Positions 1 to 8,459 of a DNA stretch of 64,000 nucleotides are shown here, piece after piece (positions within the stretch are counted from its first letter, which is position 1; the number at the start of each line of letters is the position of its first letter). The position numbers and the translations under genes were made by a program. Origin of the DNA: Paenilisteria portnoyi (lineage in GTDB: Bacteria > Bacillota > Bacilli > Lactobacillales > Listeriaceae). Below the pieces are notes generated by a model that saw only the letters and a list, made by a program, of their open reading frames with translations, did no database searches and was not told the DNA's origin. The stretch lies in NCBI RefSeq assembly GCF_014322795.1, contig NZ_JAASTT010000011.1, positions 1 to 64,000 of the forward strand, given 5' to 3'.

Positions 1-108
1 CGCCCTGCGATTCTTACCTAGAAACATCACTGTCTCTATTGGTTTTATCTTTGTTTCTGTTCAGTTTTCAAAGGTCATTCAGAAGCACTAAACTCATTTA
101 GCAGCAAC
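1..108 (-). other. rRNA leader with boxA-like element
   Basis: This is the region transcribed from the two promoters toward the left edge. On the minus strand it contains CCTTTGAAAACTGAACA (around 64-80), which resembles the antitermination boxA found in leaders of Bacillales rRNA operons. No mature rRNA sequence is visible before the edge. Confidence 0.55.
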
Positions 109-114
109 TCTTAT

Positions 115-143
115 ATCTTACACTTCCTAGCGATGTTTGTCAA
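115..143 (-). promoter_or_regulatory. rRNA operon promoter P2
   Basis: On the minus strand TTGACA (138-143) is followed after exactly 17 bases by TAAGAT (115-120). Together with the second promoter upstream and the leader downstream this is the layout of a Bacillales rRNA operon promoter. The 16S gene itself would lie beyond the left edge and is not in the window. In Listeria an rRNA operon follows lysS in the same orientation, which fits. Confidence 0.8.
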
Positions 144-208
144 GAACTTTTTTCAAAAAAATATTTTTGACTCTTAGTTGCTTTTATCTATTTGCTGGAA
201 CGATTACT

Positions 209-237
209 AATATATCACGTTTTCGAGACCTTGGCAA
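209..237 (-). promoter_or_regulatory. rRNA operon promoter P1
   Basis: Minus-strand TTGCCA (232-237), 17-base spacer, TATATT (209-214). It lies about 95 bases upstream of the P2 promoter, giving the tandem promoter pair usual for rRNA operons. It sits just downstream of the lysS terminator, so the rRNA operon is transcribed independently of lysS. Confidence 0.7.
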
Positions 238-301
238 GCATATTTGACAAAAAAAGTTCACATTTTAAAAAAAAATTTTCAAAAGCTCTTTTTATAGTGG
301 A

Positions 302-337
302 AAATCGCGTTTTTGAAAGCTCTCAAAAACGCGATTT
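302..337 (-). terminator. lysS terminator
   Basis: A perfect 15-bp inverted repeat (302-316 with 323-337, loop of six) lies 7 bases after the lysS stop codon. Its A/T-rich base is followed on the minus strand by a T-containing stretch. It separates lysS from the rRNA promoters. Confidence 0.85.
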
Positions 338-343
338 CTCTGC

Positions 344-1879
<1,536 letters not shown>

Positions 1880-1920
1880 TCATTATACGCTCAATTGGGT
1901 TGACTTTTCTAGTTTTATTT

Positions 1921-1956
1921 AAAAAAAGTTGCCTCAGGACGTGATGAGACAACTTT
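1921..1956 (-). terminator. dusB terminator
   Basis: Inverted repeat of 12 bp (1925-1936 with 1945-1956, one G-U type mismatch) followed on the minus strand by a run of seven T. It lies about 40 bases after the dusB stop and before the lysS start, so lysS probably has its own promoter between 1841 and 1920, although none is obvious. Confidence 0.75.
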
Positions 1957-1998
1957 GGTTTGAAAAATTAGACTGGAATCTCTAGTCATAATGCGTTT

Positions 1999-2991
1999 TT
2001 ATTGTTTCGCTAAATTCTTTTCTTCATATTGCGTGACGAACCCTCTTAAAATTGCTTCCATTTGGATATATTCTTCGGCTTGGTTTGCGGCAACCTTTGC
2101 TCGAGTGCTTCCGCGCGCGCCTTTTAAGTAGTATGCTGCATGCTGACGGAATTCGCGGACGGCAATTTTTTCACCTTTTATCGCAATGAGACGGCGTAAA
2201 TGAAGTAAGGCTGTTTCGATTTTTTCGCGTGGTTCTGGTTCCGGGAGTAGTTCGCCGGTTTCTAGATAGTGGACTGTTCGATAAATCATCCATGGGTTGC
2301 CAAGTGCAGCACGGCCAATCATCACCCCATCTGCACCCGTTTGATCAAGGATAGCTTTGGCATCTTCTGGTGTTTGAACGTCTCCATTTGCCATGAATGG
2401 GATAGAAATGTTCTTTTTGACTTCGGCTAGGATGTTCCAATCTGCTTCGCCTTCGTACATTTGAACGCGGGTTCGGCCGTGCATCGCGATGGCACTAACC
2501 CCTGCACGTTCAGCGGCTTGGGCATTTTCGACAGCAAACACGTGCTCATCGTCCCAACCAATACGCATTTTCACGGTGACTGGTTTGTCAACGGCATCTA
2601 CTACCGCGGCCACCATATCGTATACTTTATCGGGATTTAGAAGCCATTTTGCGCCTGCTTCACATTTGATGATTTTGTTGACTGGACAGCCCATGTTGAT
2701 GTCGATGATGTCCGCGGTCGTATTTTCTGATACAAATTTCGCAGCTTCTACTAATGTATTTTTTTCACCGCCGGATATTTGTAGGCTTAGTGGCTTTTCT
2801 TTTTCGTCGATGTAGAGCATGTCGAGTGTTTTGGCGTTACGCTGCGCGATCCCCTTGTCGCTTATCATCTCACAGCAGACGAGTCCTGCGCCGAATTCTT
2901 TGACCGTTAGACGGAACGCGGAATTCGAGATTCCTGCCATCGGTGCGACGACGACTCTATTTTTAATGGGCACATTCCCAATTTTCCACAT
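1999..2991 (-). CDS. dusB: tRNA-dihydrouridine synthase (DusB type)
   Basis: FMN-dependent enzyme reducing uridine to dihydrouridine in the tRNA D-loop. The 330-residue protein shows the Dus barrel from the start (KNRVVVAPMAGISNSAFR), the catalytic cysteine in INMGCPVNKI, and the FMN-binding NGDV and GRAALGNPW segments near residues 200-230. The ATG at 2991 has an AAGGAAC ribosome site. It lies between folK and lysS, the conserved position in Listeria and Bacillus, where it is often co-transcribed with the folate genes. Confidence 0.95.
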   Translation of the reverse strand: MWKIGNVPIKNRVVVAPMAGISNSAFRLTVKEFGAGLVCCEMISDKGIAQRNAKTLDMLYIDEKEKPLSLQISGGEKNTLVEAAKFVSENTTADIIDINMGCPVNKIIKCEAGAKWLLNPDKVYDMVAAVVDAVDKPVTVKMRIGWDDEHVFAVENAQAAERAGVSAIAMHGRTRVQMYEGEADWNILAEVKKNISIPFMANGDVQTPEDAKAILDQTGADGVMIGRAALGNPWMIYRTVHYLETGELLPEPEPREKIETALLHLRRLIAIKGEKIAVREFRQHAAYYLKGARGSTRAKVAANQAEEYIQMEAILRGFVTQYEEKNLAKQ

Positions 2992-3021
2992 AAAAATGTT
3001 CCTTCTTTCTTGAAATAGAAT

Positions 3022-3057
3022 AACCGCTGGGATACGCGATCCATGATGTCAGCGGTT
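3022..3057 (-). terminator. hairpin between folK and dusB
   Basis: AACCGCTG (3022-3029) pairs with CAGCGGTT (3050-3057) around a 20-base loop in the folK-dusB gap. On the minus strand the hairpin lacks a good T-run, so it may be a weak terminator or attenuator rather than a full stop. It cannot be decided from sequence alone. Confidence 0.4.
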
Positions 3058-3122
3058 TGTTTTCTCCTTTTGAAACAATAGTGTTATCGTAACATATCTA
3101 GTGAAAAGCGCAAGTGTCTATT

Positions 3123-3611
3123 TTACCAGTCTAATTGGATGTCTGTTTTGTGGATTCCTTGATCGGCTAATACCTCTTCTTGCAAAAGGGGTTCTGCGAT
3201 GGCTGGCGCGATTTCTTGTAGCGGAATCATGACAAAGGCGCGTTCTGTCATTCTTGGATGTGGTAATTCAAGGGTTTCCGTTTGTTGCGTGACGCCATCA
3301 TATAGAAGTAAGTCGATATCAATGAGGCGCGGGCCCCAACGAATAAGGCGCACACGGCCTAGTTCGGACTCGATTGCTAAGCCTTTTTGTAAAAGGGATT
3401 CTGGATCCAGTGTTGTTTGGATGGTTACAGCGATGTTCAGGAACGATTCTTGGTCTTCGAAGCCAACTGGGTCGGTTTCGTATACACCGGAAACGCTCTC
3501 GATGATTATCCCAGACTCGGCTTGTAACGCTTTTAGGGCATTTTCCAGATTTTCTTGGCGATTTCCGATATTTGTGCCAATCGATAAATAAGCTTTAGGC
3601 AATTTCCCCAC
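3123..3611 (-). CDS. folK: 2-amino-4-hydroxy-6-hydroxymethyldihydropteridine pyrophosphokinase
   Basis: Transfers pyrophosphate from ATP to 6-hydroxymethyl-dihydropterin in folate synthesis. The 162-residue length is standard for HPPK. Visible signatures are the N-terminal AYLSIGTNIGNRQENL, YETDPVG, and the ATP/Mg site RWGPRLIDIDLLLYDG with its two acidic residues. The start overlaps the end of folB by 17 bases, indicating translational coupling in a folP-folB-folK operon. Confidence 0.95.
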   Translation of the reverse strand: MGKLPKAYLSIGTNIGNRQENLENALKALQAESGIIIESVSGVYETDPVGFEDQESFLNIAVTIQTTLDPESLLQKGLAIESELGRVRLIRWGPRLIDIDLLLYDGVTQQTETLELPHPRMTERAFVMIPLQEIAPAIAEPLLQEEVLADQGIHKTDIQLDW

Positions 3612-3969
3612 TCCTCGTACGCGTTATTTCAACCGCTACAGAGTGATAGTGTCCCGGAATTGGCGGGTTCGGCTTGATGACTTTGACGGTGATTTCTTTT
3701 AATAGAGGATATCCTGCTAAAACTTTTGTCGCTATCGTTTCTGCGAGTGCCTCGATTAGTTGGAATCGCTGGTTTTCTGTGATTTCTTTTACGGTTTCGT
3801 ATACTTCTGCATAACTGACAGTGTCGCTTACTTCATCACTTTTTCCCGCTTTTTCAGTAGATAAACCCAGTGTGAGCGAGACGATGAACGTTTGACCTAA
3901 CGTATTTTCTTCGGGCATAACGCCGTGATATCCGTAAAAAGCTAGTTCGTTTAAATAAATTTTATCCAT
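3595..3969 (-). CDS. folB: dihydroneopterin aldolase
   Basis: Converts 7,8-dihydroneopterin to 6-hydroxymethyl-dihydropterin plus glycolaldehyde. The 124-residue tunnelling-fold protein has the family signature FYGYHGVMPEEN near the N-terminus, the conserved YAEVYETV helix, and the KPNPPIPGHYHSVAVEI segment near the C-terminus. It begins 15 bases after folP and overlaps folK, so the three genes form one unit. Confidence 0.95.
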   Translation of the reverse strand: MDKIYLNELAFYGYHGVMPEENTLGQTFIVSLTLGLSTEKAGKSDEVSDTVSYAEVYETVKEITENQRFQLIEALAETIATKVLAGYPLLKEITVKVIKPNPPIPGHYHSVAVEITRTRSGEIA

Positions 3970-3984
3970 TTTAAAAGTTCCTCC

Positions 3985-4806
3985 TTAATTGTTTGGCGCC
4001 TCGATATTACCAAGAATCGCGTCGGTCATTGTAATCATGCGCGCAATCGGTTTCACATCGTGCACTCGGAAAATCGTACAGCCTTTGACTTGCCCGTAAA
4101 CCACTGTTGCACCAGTCCCTTCCATGCGTTCCTCTACAGGTAGGTCGAGAACTAAGCCAATGGTCGATTTGCGGCTCGTTCCTAGTAAAACCTCATGACC
4201 TAAAGCAACTATTTCATCGATTCTTCGCAAAACTTCGAGATTTTGTGCTGGCGTTTTGACAAAACCAAAGCCAGGATCTAGCAGGATATGATGCGTTGGA
4301 ACACCTGCTTGTTTCGCAATATCAATGCTCTCTTGTAAATCTTGTTTCACATTTTCAAAGTAATTATCGTAATCGCGATTCGTTCGGTTATGCATCAGGA
4401 TGATCGGCGTCCCGAATGCAGCGGCTACTCTGACTATTTCAGGATCTCTTTTCGCGCCCCATTGGTCGTTAATTATATCTGCACCTGCTTCGATTGCAGC
4501 GATCGCTACTTCTGACTTCCACGTATCAATTGAGATCCAAACGTCCGACAACGCCTCACGTACAGCTTTGATTGCTGGGATAACACGCTCTATTTCTTCA
4601 TCAATCGGAATTTCACGGTAACCAGGTCTCGTTGATTCACCACCGATATCGATAATTGCAGCACCGTCCTGTACCATTTGAACTGCTTTGTCTTTCACTT
4701 GTTGTTTCGTTATGTAATTCCCACCATCCGAAAACGAATCCGGCGTGACATTCAAGATTCCCATAATCATAGTAGGATGCGTCGTTTGCCATAGCTTACT
4801 CAACAT
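3985..4806 (-). CDS. folP: dihydropteroate synthase
   Basis: Condenses p-aminobenzoate with hydroxymethyl-dihydropterin pyrophosphate; target of sulfonamides. The TIM-barrel signatures are clear: MGILNVTPDSFSDGG at residues 16-30, GGESTRPGY, DIINDQWGA, LLDPGFGFVKT and GTSRKS. The ATG at 4806 sits close to an AGAGGTG ribosome site; a GTG at 4812 and a TTG at 4803 are the alternatives, and the spacing alone does not settle it. In L. monocytogenes cysK is the direct upstream gene; here 4.7 kb separates them. Confidence 0.95.
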   Translation of the reverse strand: MLSKLWQTTHPTMIMGILNVTPDSFSDGGNYITKQQVKDKAVQMVQDGAAIIDIGGESTRPGYREIPIDEEIERVIPAIKAVREALSDVWISIDTWKSEVAIAAIEAGADIINDQWGAKRDPEIVRVAAAFGTPIILMHNRTNRDYDNYFENVKQDLQESIDIAKQAGVPTHHILLDPGFGFVKTPAQNLEVLRRIDEIVALGHEVLLGTSRKSTIGLVLDLPVEERMEGTGATVVYGQVKGCTIFRVHDVKPIARMITMTDAILGNIEAPNN

Positions 4807-4876
4807 AATCACCTCTTTTTTATATTAGTATAGCATGAATACCCACGTTTCGAGGCCACATTGCCTTTAGAACGCA

Positions 4877-4988
4877 ACAAAAAACCAGCGCGGAAAAGGG
4901 AGTAACCACGCTGGTCAAAAAGGGAGTGTTAAGCTTTCATTTTAAAAAGGGAAAAAATGAAACTTAATTTTGCTTGTTGTTAGCTTAT
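4877..4988 (-). ncRNA. LhrC-like CU-rich small RNA
   Basis: About 112 nt on the minus strand with the three-part architecture of Listeria LhrC: a 5' hairpin (4931-4943 with 4954-4964), a single-stranded linker, and a Rho-independent terminator (stem 4884-4890 with 4909-4915, then six T). A UCCC motif sits in each part: hairpin loop (4949-4952), linker (4922-4925) and terminator loop (4898-4901). A TATTAT -10 lies at 4995-5000. In L. monocytogenes several lhrC copies lie between cysK and sul/folP (established knowledge); this is the same interval. LhrC RNAs pair through UCCC with mRNA leaders of surface proteins. The end points are estimates. Confidence 0.72.
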
Positions 4989-4999
4989 AAACATATAAT

Positions 5000-5190
5000 A
5001 CCCGACTAAAGCAAAATTTTAGTGAGGGTTGCGTTAGAATTTGATGAGAAATGACGAAAAGCGGAAACAGCCCGTTTGCCTCGACAGAATTTGTTAGGGG
5101 ACGCAGTAAAAGTCCTCTTCTGACTGTTGCGGAGGCCACGAAAAATTCGAGGAACCAGTAAAAAGGAAGGCAGCTTCATTTCATTCAACT
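5000..5190. other. unassigned intergenic sequence, possible degenerate repeat or RNA
   Basis: This gap between the small RNA and the sortase gene has no convincing gene. Two short overlapping minus-strand frames (62 and 65 codons) run through it, one reading LRNSQKRTFTASPNK, but neither has a ribosome site or recognisable family. Such paired frames are typical of a structured or repeated DNA element translated by chance. Its composition is more mixed than the AT-rich gaps elsewhere. No function is proposed. Confidence 0.3.
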
Positions 5191-5246
5191 GCATATTGAG
5201 GTTCTAAAAAAGTAAAAAAAAAACGCTTTTCAAGAACCACAACAAA
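5191..5246. repeat. inverted repeat element, copy 1
   Basis: GCATATTGAGGTTCTAAA (5191-5208) faces AGAACCACAACAAAG (5233-5247); the halves TTGAGGTTCT and AGAACCACAA pair around an A-rich spacer. A second element with the same outer sequences lies at 9326-9377, on the far side of the sortase/sigma module. The element could be a small mobile repeat or duplicated sRNA flanking sequence. Confidence 0.45.
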
Positions 5247-5409
5247 GCTAGATCTGGAAACGATAATACGTCAGAAAACGGAGCGTTCCCGCATGCATGA
5301 TTGCCCTACTTGGAACCTCCAAGCTTCGAGGGGCCGCGCCTGCTTCGCACGGATTACATGTATATTGTTGCCCAGCTTTATCCAGAGATACGAAGCAGAA
5401 TCCTATTAA

Positions 5410-6348
5410 TCAATCCACGCTCACAGAATCCTCAGATACCCCACCATCACTATTCACCGAAACCACAACAAACCGCTTCCCTTCTCCCCTTTTGGCCTCA
5501 ACACTCTTCCTTTCATTAGCTGCCACACTTGCTATCTTCACTTTCTTCTTATCTTCTACTTGATAGACTCGGTAACCTACCACATCCGGCGCTCGATTTG
5601 CGTACCATGTAATGGAATCGCCTGACCGCTTCACATTGGTTGGCGCTTTCGGAACTTCTTTTTTTATTGCGCTGTCGTTTGCAAGTTTCGCCGTCACCAC
5701 TAGTCGGTCGATATGCGTCCGGCGCTCATAGTCGAACGTTCCTGTGCACGTAATCAAATTCAATACGCGACTTGTCGACGAGCCAAATATTTGATTGATC
5801 GGTGCTTTTTCAGCTAGATAGCTTTTCTTGCTTTGAACAGTGAATGTTAGTTTTCTACCCGATTTATCTGTTAGCAAAATTTCATCGCCGGCTTGGAGCT
5901 CTTTCAGATAGAAAAATACAGCAGCTCCTTTTTTGCTATCTACATGGCCTGCAATAACTGAGTTCCCTAGACTTCCAGGTTTATAGCCTGGATTATACCA
6001 ACCAGTTTCGATGGTATTGTTTGGCACTTCCATCTGGCCATTGGTTGTTTTTCCAACTTGTATCACTGGCGCATCGACCTGAATTGCTGGAATTTTAATC
6101 CGAACTGGGATAATTCCTGTTTGCTCTTTTTGTTTGGCTGTTCGGAGGGTTTCGATTTCCCGTTGTTGCTTGGCGTAGATTGGGAATTCAGCAATTCTGC
6201 TTATGATTTTTCCTTTCGCGGGCTGTTGGTCGTGTTTCACCTGAATTGCTGGAGGTTCTTCCGTCGCAAATGGATGCATCGCGAAGGTTAAAACTATAAT
6301 CGCAACGATCGCAGTGATACTCGTTAGAAAAATTTTCATTGGTTTCAC
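5410..6348 (-). CDS. class F-like sortase with C-terminal Fn3-like domain
   Basis: Membrane-anchored transpeptidase expected to attach surface proteins. Of 312 residues, 6-25 form a single N-terminal membrane anchor, and about 80-222 are the sortase barrel with catalytic His135 (VIAGHVDS), Cys201 (LITCTG) and a candidate Arg215 before LVVTA. The GHVDS...AVFF spacing resembles class F sortases. Residues about 233-311 (PKAPTNVKRSGDSITW...VVGYRVYQV) read as a fibronectin type III-like domain, which sortases normally lack. The gene starts 6 bases after the MPNTG protein, its likely substrate, so the two form one operon under an ECF-type promoter. Confidence 0.85.
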   Translation of the reverse strand: MKPMKIFLTSITAIVAIIVLTFAMHPFATEEPPAIQVKHDQQPAKGKIISRIAEFPIYAKQQREIETLRTAKQKEQTGIIPVRIKIPAIQVDAPVIQVGKTTNGQMEVPNNTIETGWYNPGYKPGSLGNSVIAGHVDSKKGAAVFFYLKELQAGDEILLTDKSGRKLTFTVQSKKSYLAEKAPINQIFGSSTSRVLNLITCTGTFDYERRTHIDRLVVTAKLANDSAIKKEVPKAPTNVKRSGDSITWYANRAPDVVGYRVYQVEDKKKVKIASVAANERKSVEAKRGEGKRFVVVSVNSDGGVSEDSVSVD

Positions 6349-6354
6349 CTCATT

Positions 6355-7701
6355 TTATTGGCGGTGTTGTTTCTTTTGTTGACGAAAAATGATAAATCCA
6401 GCTCCTGCTAAGATGATAGCGCTGAGGCTGATCCAAATAGCTAGGTTATTATTGGCTTGATTGCCATCTCCCATCCCTGTATTAGGCATACTTGTGGGCA
6501 TTGTATCGCTGAATTTGTCTGGAAATTGGGTAACGATTGCACCACCAAGGTTTTCGCCTATACCTGACATCAACTTATAACCTTCTCGGTAGGATGCATA
6601 TGAACCAGCATAGTCACCAGAAACATATTTATCGAATGTGTCTGTTACTGTTGTTTCGTGTTGGGTTACTGCTGCGACGGCATCTTTGGCTGGAAGATTT
6701 CCGTCTGTTGCTGTTGCTAGAAAATTACCGAAATCGTTGGCAAATGTGTTGGTGAGTCTTGTTTTATCTTTTTGCTCGTTATCGGTATTTTTTGCTGCGG
6801 TCGCTGCGGCTAGGTCCGCTTGGGCATTGATATGGTTTGTAGTCCACAGTTTTTCGAATTGATTGCCTGCATCTGCGCCGTAAATCGATGTGAATGCGGC
6901 TTTAAATGCGGCTGTGTTCTGATCCTGTGCCCAGTTTACGTAATCGTAGTCTGGATCGCCGTCATAGCCTTTTTCCATGCTTAAAGTTGCTAGCGCGAAA
7001 TGTTCGCTTCCGAGCATCGTCAGAGTTGAGCGTAAGTCAGCTGCGGCTGTATCTGGTTTTGTGTTATCGAATTTATCTGGATTTTGCGCTACAATTGCTC
7101 CTGAAATCGCTTTTCCAGCACCAAAAATTTGTTCGAAACCTGCTAAGTATGTTTTATAGGCGCCTTCGTAATCTTTTGCGACGTATTGATCGAATACCTG
7201 TTGAACGTCTGCCTCATGTTCGGCAAGTGCTTGTTTGGCGCCTGCTTCTGGTAATTTACCGCCTGTTGCTGTCGATAGGAAGGCCGCCATATCATTTACG
7301 AATTTATCTACTTCTTTTGTTGCTGCGTCTTGTGCGGCTTTATCGCCGTCTTTTACTGCTTGTGCGTAATCGTCTGTTGCTGCGTTATGTGGTGCGAAAA
7401 TCGCTTCGAACTGTTTGCCGCCTTCTTCACCGTAAATGGATGCAATTGCGGGTTCCATGTCTTTCGCATTTTGATCTAATGCTTTGGCTGCTTCTGGTGC
7501 CGCTTTATTGCCATCATATGTTTTAATCATCGTGTCCACTGCTAATGCGTAGTGTTCCGATAGTAAGTAATCGAATGTCGCTCTCAAATCAGATGCAGGT
7601 GTTTTGACTGTTGGTGCTGTTTCTGCCGCATATGCCCCCGTCGCTGGCGAAACTATTAATACCAAACCTAATACTGGCGCTAACCATTTTTTCATTTTCA
7701 T
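6355..7701 (-). CDS. MPNTG-anchored surface protein with two tandem domains
   Basis: Secreted protein of 448 residues: signal peptide (about 1-26, ending AYAAE), two homologous helical domains of about 180 residues each (each opens with LRATFDYLLSEHYAL or LRSTLTMLGSEHFAL and closes with GAIV-Q-PDKF), then the sorting signal MPNTG, a hydrophobic segment and a charged tail (RQQKKQHRQ). MPNTG is a variant of LPXTG. The frame opens at a GTG at 7710, but AAAGGAGTG before the ATG at 7701 favours that start. I do not recognise the domain's function. It is the probable substrate of the adjacent sortase and has its own ECF-type promoter. Confidence 0.8.
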   Translation of the reverse strand: MKMKKWLAPVLGLVLIVSPATGAYAAETAPTVKTPASDLRATFDYLLSEHYALAVDTMIKTYDGNKAAPEAAKALDQNAKDMEPAIASIYGEEGGKQFEAIFAPHNAATDDYAQAVKDGDKAAQDAATKEVDKFVNDMAAFLSTATGGKLPEAGAKQALAEHEADVQQVFDQYVAKDYEGAYKTYLAGFEQIFGAGKAISGAIVAQNPDKFDNTKPDTAAADLRSTLTMLGSEHFALATLSMEKGYDGDPDYDYVNWAQDQNTAAFKAAFTSIYGADAGNQFEKLWTTNHINAQADLAAATAAKNTDNEQKDKTRLTNTFANDFGNFLATATDGNLPAKDAVAAVTQHETTVTDTFDKYVSGDYAGSYASYREGYKLMSGIGENLGGAIVTQFPDKFSDTMPTSMPNTGMGDGNQANNNLAIWISLSAIILAGAGFIIFRQQKKQHRQ

Positions 7702-7735
7702 TTTTCCCACTCCTTTTGATTTGTTTTACATACAG

Positions 7736-7763
7736 CTTACGAATGGGATTTGGAAATGGATCA
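7736..7763 (-). promoter_or_regulatory. ECF-type promoter for surface protein/sortase operon
   Basis: On the minus strand TGATCC (7758-7763), 16-base spacer, CGTAAG (7736-7741). The CGT-containing -10 and the match to the divergent promoter at 7789-7816 (TGATCT, 16 bases, CGTTAG) suggest both are read by the ECF sigma factor encoded next door. It lies 35 bases upstream of the surface protein start. Confidence 0.65.
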
Positions 7764-7788
7764 CTTTTTTTAAAATTATTTTATTTTC

Positions 7789-7816
7789 TGATCTAAAAAG
7801 GTTTTTCATTCGTTAG
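7789..7816 (+). promoter_or_regulatory. ECF-type autoregulatory promoter for sigma/anti-sigma operon
   Basis: Plus-strand TGATCT (7789-7794), 16-base spacer, CGTTAG (7811-7816), matching the divergent promoter of the surface protein gene in both hexamers and spacing. This predicts positive autoregulation. An extended -10 TGCTATTCT (7848-7856) downstream may supply basal sigma-A transcription. Confidence 0.65.
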
Positions 7817-7886
7817 TTTCTATAGAAGGACTTTTTTCCAAAGAATGTGCTATTCTAGTATTACCTTGGAGAAAAGGGGGATGAAA

Positions 7887-8459
7887 ATGTCTGAAAATGA
7901 TGCTGCCTTATATGAATGTATTGGACAGGGTGATAAATCGGCGCTTGAGAAACTCTATGATCAGTATCACAAATTAGTGTTTTCTTTTGCGTACCGAATG
8001 ACGGGGAATAAAGAGTTGGCGGAGGAAGTTGTGCAGGAGGTTTTCATGAAGCTATGGGTAAAACCGGGTTTGTATGATCCTTCGAAGGGGAAATTCGCAT
8101 CGTGGTTGTTGACGGTGACGCGAAATCTTAGCATCGACCTCATGCGTAAACAGAAAGAAGTGCCTTATGAATTGCAAGAGGAGCGGGAAAAATTAGCGGA
8201 TGATGAGCCGACTCCAGATGAAATATTGGAATGGAAGGAGAAAAAAGATATTTTGAAGCAAGCTATCGGGCATTTGAAGGCAAATCAGCAGGAAATGATT
8301 CACTTGTTTTATTTTAACGGCTATTCGCAGCAGAAAATTGCGGACCATTTTGGGATACCGCTCGGGACTGTGAAGGGACGGCTGAGGTTGGCGCTGCAAC
8401 ATTTGCGAAGTGCGCTGGATGCTAATGGGGAGAGGAGGGATTTGGATGAGCGAGCGTGA
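7887..8459 (+). CDS. ECF RNA polymerase sigma factor
   Basis: Group 4 sigma factor of 190 residues directing RNA polymerase to a small regulon. Region 2 spans about residues 15-85 (ALEKLYDQYHKLVFSFAYRMTGN, then VVQEVFMKLW) and region 4 about 130-180 (LFYFNGYSQQKIADHF then GTVKGRLRLALQHLR). A frame opening at 7845 exists, but an AAGGGGG ribosome site favours the ATG at 7887. Its stop overlaps the anti-sigma gene by 14 bases, giving coupled synthesis. It is divergent from the surface protein/sortase operon, its likely target. Confidence 0.92.
   Translation: MSENDAALYECIGQGDKSALEKLYDQYHKLVFSFAYRMTGNKELAEEVVQEVFMKLWVKPGLYDPSKGKFASWLLTVTRNLSIDLMRKQKEVPYELQEEREKLADDEPTPDEILEWKEKKDILKQAIGHLKANQQEMIHLFYFNGYSQQKIADHFGIPLGTVKGRLRLALQHLRSALDANGERRDLDERA

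Noticed and set aside
1-114. Possible 16S rRNA 5' end
   Set aside because: Only leader sequence is visible; the mature 16S start is not inside the window.
4970-5000. Plus-strand promoter TTGCTT-N18-TATAAT
   Set aside because: No plus-strand gene or terminator follows, and the same bases serve as the minus-strand sRNA promoter region.
4942-5194. Two overlapping minus-strand short frames (62 and 65 codons) as genes
   Set aside because: No ribosome site, mutually overlapping in different frames, no recognisable domain; treated as unassigned sequence.
6537-7526. Long plus-strand frames opposite the MPNTG surface protein
   Set aside because: Leucine/arginine-rich mirror translation of an Ala-rich gene; no start signals.
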